A stretch of 18,736 bases of DNA from JBGPHT01 sp041484525. GTDB taxonomy: Bacteria; Acidobacteriota; Terriglobia; Bryobacterales; Bryobacteraceae. The stretch lies in contig JBGPHT010000150.1 of NCBI GenBank assembly GCA_041484525.1, forward strand, positions 1 through 18,736, read 5' to 3'. The notes beneath the pieces are model-generated. The model had not been told where the DNA came from and did no database searches. It saw only the letters and a list, made by a program, of their open reading frames with translations. The position numbers and the translations under genes are program-made. Below, one piece after another: positions 14,542 to 18,736 of the stretch; the first letter of the stretch is position 1; every line of letters begins with the position of its first letter.

Positions 14542-15090
14542 CTATCCCAGGCAGGCGAAAACTTCTCTATAGAATTCGGGGTGCGCTTTCCAGTTCTGCG
14601 CGGTGATCATCTTGCCGTCGCGGACGGCGGGCTTGTGGCTGTAAGTGCCGCCGCTCTGCTCGACCTCGATGCGGACGTGCGCATGGCAGGTGAGAGTTCG
14701 ACCGCTGGTCAGGCCGGCCGCTGCCAGTACCTGGATGCCGTGGCCGATGGCGCAGATGCACTTGTCCTGGGAGGCGAACTCGCGCACCAGCGAGAGCAGG
14801 CTGGTATCGTTGCGGAGGTACTCGGGGGCGCGGCCGCCCAGGATGAGGATGGCGGCGAATTCGCGCGCCGCGACGGCGGTGATCGCCACATCGGCTTCGA
14901 TGGAATGGCCGGTGCGCTCGACGTAGGTTTCCCAGCCGGGCTCGACGTCGTGAAAGACCATGTGGAGCCGCCGGCGCGAGGGCGCCGCCACCACGGGTAC
15001 CCATTGCGCTTCGAGAAACCGCTGATACGCATAGAGCGCCTCGTAGCTGTCGCCGGCATCGCCCGTGACAATCAGCACTTTCCTGCTCAT
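14542..15090 (-). CDS. DJ-1/PfpI-family protein with Gly at the nucleophile position
   Basis: The 182-residue product has the family's alternating fold: KVLIVTGDAGDSYEALYAY at the start with the conserved Glu region (E17), AAILILGGRAPEYLR at 79-93, and the nucleophile elbow CAIGHGIQVLAAAG at 113-126. In active members this elbow reads A-I-C-H-G; here residue 116 is Gly (codon at 14743-14745). Nearby Cys111 and Cys113 are displaced from the elbow. The family includes glyoxalases, amidases, chaperone-like and inactive members, so catalysis by the normal mechanism is unlikely. The start ATG 15088-15090 has GGAGG 3 nt upstream. It is divergent from the flavoprotein gene and convergent with the transpeptidase gene. 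Confidence 0.85.
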   Translation of the reverse strand: MSRKVLIVTGDAGDSYEALYAYQRFLEAQWVPVVAAPSRRRLHMVFHDVEPGWETYVERTGHSIEADVAITAVAAREFAAILILGGRAPEYLRNDTSLLSLVREFASQDKCICAIGHGIQVLAAAGLTSGRTLTCHAHVRIEVEQSGGTYSHKPAVRDGKMITAQNWKAHPEFYREVFACLG

Positions 15091-15139
15091 CGGCCTCCGC
15101 TTTCCATGGTCAGGATATCAACATCCGATAATGATCGGT

Positions 15140-16288
15140 ATGCCCAATTCGAGGCTGGACGTGCTGGTGATCGGCGGCGGGGCGGCGGGGTTGATGTGCG
15201 CCATCGAAGCCGGCCGGCGCGGGCGCCGGGTGACGGTGGTCGAGCACAGCCCGCAGATCGGGCGGAAGATTCTGATCTCGGGCGGCGGCCGGTGCAATTT
15301 CACCAACCTGCACACGCGGCCGGAGCACTTCTTTTCGGGCAATCCGCACTTTGCGAAATCAGCGATGGCGCGGTATGGGCCGCAGGATTTTCTGGCGATG
15401 GTGCGGCGGCACGGCATCCGGTATCACGAGAAGACGCAGGGGCAGTTGTTCTGCGACGGCTCGGCGCGCGAGATCGTGGCCATGCTGGAGGCGGAGTGCC
15501 GGGACGCGGGAGTGAGGATCGAGCCGGCGTGCAGAGTGCAGAGCGTCGCGGCGAAATTCGAAGTGGAGACTAACCTGGGGAACATGCGCGCGGAGTCGCT
15601 CGTGATCGCATCGGGCGGACTCTCGATTCCGAAGATCGGAGCGACGCCGTTCGGCTATGACGTGGCGCGGCAATTCGGGTTGAAGGTGGTGGAGTGCCGT
15701 CCGGCGCTAGTGCCCCTGACGTTTGGGCGCGAGGACGCTGCACACTTCGCGGAGTTGACGGGCGTATCGGCGGAGGCAACAGCGACGGCCGGTGGCCGCA
15801 CGTTCCGCGAGAAGCTGCTGTTCACCCATCGGGGTCTGAGTGGGCCGGCGATTTTGCAGGCGTCTTCCTACTGGCGGCCGGGAGAGGCAGTCGAGATCGA
15901 CTTGCTGCCTGGCGTGGATATCGGAGCGCGGCTGCGCGAGCGGCGGGCGGCGCCGCGGACCGTTCTGAGCCGTCACCTGCCCAAGCGGTTAGCCGACCGC
16001 TGGTTCGAACTGCAGCCGCCGGGGACCATGGGGGACCGTGAGATCGAGTCGATTTCCGAGGGCCTGCACCATTGGCACGTCCGGCCGGCGGGGACCGAGG
16101 GATACGAGAAGGCCGAGGTGACGGCGGGCGGCGTGGACACGGCGGAGCTGTCGTCGAAGACCATGGAAGCGCGTAAGGCGCCGGGCCTCTACTTCATCGG
16201 CGAAGTGGTGGATGTCACGGGGCAACTGGGCGGGTTCAATTTCCAGTGGGCATGGGCGTCAGGGGTCGCGGCGGGACAGTACGTTTAG
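15140..16288 (+). CDS. HI0933/YhiN-family flavoprotein
   Basis: Started at ATG 15140 the product has 382 residues. It opens with the Rossmann dinucleotide fold DVLVIGGGAAGLMCA (GxGxxG at 12-17, acidic Glu35). The family signature GRKILISGGGRCNFTN follows at 41-56, and the second FAD-contact block FIGEVVDVTGQLGGFNFQWA lies near the C-terminus. It is a cytosolic FAD-binding oxidoreductase of the HI0933 family, whose substrate is poorly known. The alternative ATG at 15131 or the longer frame to 15065 would add residues not typical of the family and would run into the divergent DJ-1-like gene. Its TAG stop interlocks with the stop of the convergent lytic transglycosylase gene (4-bp overlap). Confidence 0.87.
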   Translation: MPNSRLDVLVIGGGAAGLMCAIEAGRRGRRVTVVEHSPQIGRKILISGGGRCNFTNLHTRPEHFFSGNPHFAKSAMARYGPQDFLAMVRRHGIRYHEKTQGQLFCDGSAREIVAMLEAECRDAGVRIEPACRVQSVAAKFEVETNLGNMRAESLVIASGGLSIPKIGATPFGYDVARQFGLKVVECRPALVPLTFGREDAAHFAELTGVSAEATATAGGRTFREKLLFTHRGLSGPAILQASSYWRPGEAVEIDLLPGVDIGARLRERRAAPRTVLSRHLPKRLADRWFELQPPGTMGDREIESISEGLHHWHVRPAGTEGYEKAEVTAGGVDTAELSSKTMEARKAPGLYFIGEVVDVTGQLGGFNFQWAWASGVAAGQYV

Positions 16289-16857
16289 TTGCCGACCCTC
16301 CGCAGGATCGAATCGACGTAGTTCCGGGTTTCCCGAATATCGGGCACGCCACCAGCGAGATCGACGGTAGTAGCGCCGGCATTGTAGGCGCCGAGCACAC
16401 GAGCCAGATCGCCCTTATATCGGTCCAGCAGGCCTTTGAGAAATTTGCCGCCGCCTTCGATGTTGGATCTGGGGTCGAAGGCATTGGCCACACCCAAATC
16501 ATCAGCAGTTGCCGGCATGAGTTGCATCAGGCCGAGTGCACCTTTAGAGGATACGGCGCAGGGATGGAAGCCGGACTCCTGCCGGATCACGGCGTGCAGC
16601 AACTTTGGCGGCAAGGACTGCGCTTGAGCGACATCCAATATGATCGGCTCGATGGCGGTTTCGGAGAGCGGGTCGCAGGCTGGGTCCATTTCGGGCGCGG
16701 ACTCAGGCGCGATTCTCACGCTCTCAAACTGCCGCCGCACGGACTCGCGCTGGATAGCGGCGGCGGCACGCTGCTTGGCGATCGAGGCTTCCATCTGCTC
16801 GCGCATGCCGGTCTGCGCCAAGGCGGGGAGGGCCGCCAGGATCCAGATCAGCTTCAT
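16285..16857 (-). CDS. Lytic transglycosylase, SLT family
   Basis: The 190-residue product has a short signal peptide (MKLIWILAALPALAQT). A helical, charged spacer runs to about residue 60, then the SLT catalytic domain: PKLLHAVIRQESGFHP with catalytic Glu94, SSKGALGLMQLMPATA (103-118), GAYNAGA (156-162) and RNYVDSIL (178-185). It cleaves peptidoglycan glycan strands, making anhydromuramyl products, in the periplasm. The order and spacing fit a small Slt/MltE-like protein. ATG 16855-16857 begins 7 bp after the ctaA stop on the same strand, so the two are probably cotranscribed. No functional link is obvious. Confidence 0.9.
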   Translation of the reverse strand: MKLIWILAALPALAQTGMREQMEASIAKQRAAAAIQRESVRRQFESVRIAPESAPEMDPACDPLSETAIEPIILDVAQAQSLPPKLLHAVIRQESGFHPCAVSSKGALGLMQLMPATADDLGVANAFDPRSNIEGGGKFLKGLLDRYKGDLARVLGAYNAGATTVDLAGGVPDIRETRNYVDSILRRVGN

Positions 16858-16864
16858 CCAGATG

Positions 16865-17788
16865 CTATCGGCGGATTGGGCCGGAAAGTGTAGAGGCGGC
16901 GAGCAGGACCAGCGAGATCCACAAAACGTCCGCCAGCAGCAGATGGACCATTTGCATCCCCACCGGCGCCAGCAGCAGCAGGTTCAGGAGACCGGCGCAG
17001 AACTGGGCCGTCAGCGCGGCGACGACGATCAGTCCCGGGCGGCGGTGACCCGAATTGATGGCATAGAACAGCAGCCAGACTGCGGCGCCCGCGGCGATCA
17101 CAGGGTGCCAGATGCGGAGCCGCAGGAAGATGTTGACGGCGGGATCGAGGTCCTGGGCGAGGCCGGCGGCCAGCGATGCCGCGGGAAAGAGCGTATCGCC
17201 CAGCGCCGCAATGGCGCCGCTGATGCCCAACACCACCACCGTCAGCAGGCTGATGCCGGCCAGCCACGCGGCGCGGCCCCGGATGCGCAGTCGCGGATTG
17301 CCGGAGGCCCACCACGCCGTCAGCGTCAGGCAGGCGAGTAGCGTCAGGGTGTTGATGAGGTGCCCGGAAAGCGAGTACGCGCGTCCCACGGAAACATTTT
17401 TCGCGACGTGCTCCAGCTTGACCAAGGCGGCGCCGATCAGCGCCTCGCTCATCAGGAACACGGCGGAGAGCACGGCCCCAAGCCTCGCGGGATGGCGGCG
17501 CGGGAAGGTTCGGAAGACCCACCACACCAGCAGTCCGACGGGAACCACGTCGATGCCCGTCATCATCCGGTGGGTGAATTCGATGACGGTGTGGGCGCCC
17601 GGCGCTTGCGGCATCACCTCGCCATTGCAGAGCGGCCAATGATTTCCGCACCCGGCGCCCGATCCCGTGGCGCGCACGTAGGCGCCCCAAAGGATCACCA
17701 GGATGTTGTACAACAGTACGCCCCATGCAAAACGCGGCAACCCCTTGGCGGCCTGCCCGGGCACAGCTTGAACTTCCAGAATTGCCAT
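16865..17788 (-). CDS. ctaA: Heme A synthase, CtaA/COX15 family
   Basis: The 307-residue product has eight likely membrane segments and converts heme O to heme A for aa3-type cytochrome oxidase. Key residues are visible: the loop cysteine pair C47 and C54 (GCGNHWPLCNG), EFTHR at 70-74 with His73, SGHLINT with His143, WHP with His228, and VHLLLAD with His282. These are the two pairs of heme-ligand histidines expected for the family. The start ATG 17786-17788 has GAGG 3 nt upstream. A frame on the same strand at 16854-17804 is a basic, Arg-rich shadow. No heme O synthase or oxidase subunit genes lie in the window. It follows the sulfatase remnant by 65 bp and leads into the lytic transglycosylase gene. 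Confidence 0.92.
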   Translation of the reverse strand: MAILEVQAVPGQAAKGLPRFAWGVLLYNILVILWGAYVRATGSGAGCGNHWPLCNGEVMPQAPGAHTVIEFTHRMMTGIDVVPVGLLVWWVFRTFPRRHPARLGAVLSAVFLMSEALIGAALVKLEHVAKNVSVGRAYSLSGHLINTLTLLACLTLTAWWASGNPRLRIRGRAAWLAGISLLTVVVLGISGAIAALGDTLFPAASLAAGLAQDLDPAVNIFLRLRIWHPVIAAGAAVWLLFYAINSGHRRPGLIVVAALTAQFCAGLLNLLLLAPVGMQMVHLLLADVLWISLVLLAASTLSGPIRR

Positions 17789-17853
17789 GAACCTCTATTG
17801 TCATTCAGGTTCGGATGGCATGGGGGCCGCCGCCTTCCTTAAAGAACGTTCTG

Positions 17854-18600
17854 TCACTGAGCCGCCAGCTTGGCCTGCCTGACCGCGTCGTCGAAGCGCT
17901 TCCGGTCTTCCACACTCAACGGCTCCGGTTTCAGGTTCACCGTCAGCTTGTTGAGTTTCCCGGTGAATGGGAACGGCACCTGATAGTCCTTGTCGTCCAC
18001 CGGCGTGCGCGTGTCGATGCCGACATCGAAGGTCTCGTCAAGGGTCATGAGGAACGGAATGGTGTGGGGGATCGACTTGCTGGCGACCGGTTTGCCGTCA
18101 ACCGACAACACGCCGTCGCCGCCCTTGCCGAAGCCGGGGGCCGTGGTATTTGAAGTCAAACGCGATGGTGTGCTTGCCTGGCGCGAGTGCCGGACCTTCC
18201 CAGCGGTACCGCACCAGTTCGAGGCCGTTGTAGGTGAAGACCGGCTTACCCTTGAGCAAGTAGAGACCGTAGCCGCCGAAGCGGCCACCCATGGTGGCGA
18301 GCATTCCCTCGGCGCCGGCTTGGGGCATTTCCACGTCGGCGGAGATGGTGTAGGACTTGTTCAGGATGTCGGGCGCCCCACTGACGGGCAGGCCGGGCAT
18401 CTCACCGGAGTAGGTGAAGAGTGTCCGCCCGGCGGTGGCGCTGGGGCGCGGCGTGAGGAGCCGCGGGAGAATCGAGTTATCCAACGGAAACACGTTATAT
18501 TTCGTCGCCTCCATCAGGAAGAGCTCTTTCATCTCGTGCAGCTTATCCGGCATCTGGGCCGCCAGGTTGTTGTTTTCCGAGTAGTCGTTGGCGATGTTGT
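17854..18600 (-). pseudogene. Arylsulfatase C-terminal remnant with frameshift
   Basis: Two overlapping minus-strand frames join into one C-terminal arylsulfatase region. The upstream part runs IANDYSENNNLAAQMPDKL, KYNVFPLDNS, then the beta-rich tail to GKHTIAFDFKYHG. The downstream part resumes PGFGKGGDGVLSVDGKPVA and ends QAKLAAQ. The switch falls at a run of five G (plus strand, 18136-18140); four would restore one frame. The catalytic domain with the C/S-x-P-x-R formylglycine motif should precede this but is absent. The match stops near 18600, just where Tyr-Asn-Ile-Ala is expected. The sequence beyond is unrelated. It is likely a dead gene, cut by a rearrangement; a sequencing error could explain the frameshift but not the missing half. 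Confidence 0.8.
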
Positions 18601-18615
18601 TACCTGATCTATGCA

Positions 18616-18635
18616 CGGCAGGAGGCTTCCTGCCG
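18616..18635. repeat. REP-like hairpin at the sulfatase break
   Basis: Arms CGGCAGGA and TCCTGCCG form a perfect 8-bp stem around a 4-nt loop, starting 16 bp from where sulfatase similarity ends. Hairpins built on GCAGG/CCTGC are common dispersed repeats in Acidobacteria (recollection), so this may be a repeat unit and a recombination point. Confidence 0.5.
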
Positions 18636-18658
18636 AGGCTGAACTGAGAGCCAACCAT

Positions 18659-18736
18659 TTGGGGACCCCGTTATCATTGGGTGAAACTGAAACTTTGCGG
18701 AGTAACGAGCTTCGCAAGCCAACCCCATGGAGGTCA
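18659..18736 (+). mobile_element. Possible left end of an insertion sequence, perhaps IS21-like
   Basis: Sequence unlike the neighbouring genes begins TTGGGGACCCCGTTATC and includes GGGTGAAACTGAAACTTTGC. At the edge ATGGAGGTCA could open a gene (Met-Glu-Val), which would suit the start of an IstA-type transposase. The broken sulfatase beside it fits an insertion. The family call is a recollection and only 78 bp are visible. Confidence 0.22.

Noticed and set aside
16854..17804. 316-codon minus-strand frame overlapping ctaA
   Set aside because: It is Arg/Gly/Pro-rich without membrane segments, while the other frame carries every heme A synthase ligand.
17843..17852. Perfect 10-bp palindrome AGAACGTTCT just downstream of the sulfatase remnant stop
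   Set aside because: It is short, lacks the spacer of known SOS boxes, and no second copy was noticed near the other genes, so an operator call is not supported.

Overview
The window is GC-rich bacterial chromosome that most resembles Acidobacteriota of the Solibacter/Bryobacter type. This rests on the mix of families recognised by eye: two DUF2911-type secreted proteins, a vWA-like secreted protein, APC permeases with a cytosolic C-terminal domain, and a BACON-like domain remnant. No rRNA, tRNA or CRISPR array was seen, and taxonomy from this alone is an inference.

Layout. Positions 1-1309 are a graveyard of broken sequence: an ORF tail of unknown identity, a BACON/Ig-like domain fragment in disrupted frames, and the N-terminal helix-turn-helix part of an IS630-type transposase. 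Positions 1310-4269 hold a vWA-like exported protein and a small membrane protein (minus strand), then an UlaG-like metallo-beta-lactamase-fold hydrolase and a DUF2911 protein (plus strand). Positions 4273-8874 hold two tandem minus-strand paralogues of a large APC permease with a USP-like C-terminal domain, separated by a hairpin-rich repeat. Positions 9037-12265 hold a CCA-adding enzyme, a membrane-anchored YaeI-type metallophosphoesterase and a DUF2911/TPR protein that appears to have lost the core of its DUF2911 domain in frame. Positions 12267-12514 are a 248-bp element bounded by perfect 34-bp inverted repeats, lying between two convergent genes. Positions 12513-17788 hold a family 5 uracil-DNA glycosylase, a minimal penicillin-binding transpeptidase, a DJ-1/PfpI protein with Gly where the nucleophilic Cys is expected, an HI0933-family flavoprotein, a lytic transglycosylase and a CtaA/COX15 heme A synthase. 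Positions 17854-18600 are the C-terminal remnant of an arylsulfatase with a frameshift at a homopolymer and a lost catalytic half. A REP-like hairpin and a possible insertion-sequence end follow to the window edge.

Genes working together. Most genes are housekeeping or cell-envelope functions without one shared pathway: tRNA maturation, uracil repair, heme A synthesis, and peptidoglycan synthesis and turnover (PBP and lytic transglycosylase). Gene ends are tightly packed: three convergent pairs are separated by 3 and 7 bp or overlap by 4 bp. The fourth convergent pair is held apart by the inverted-repeat element.

No clearly new multi-gene defence or metabolic system was found. The strongest unusual signals are the inverted-repeat element at 12267-12514, the internal deletion in the DUF2911/TPR gene beside it, and the Cys-to-Gly change in the DJ-1 protein.
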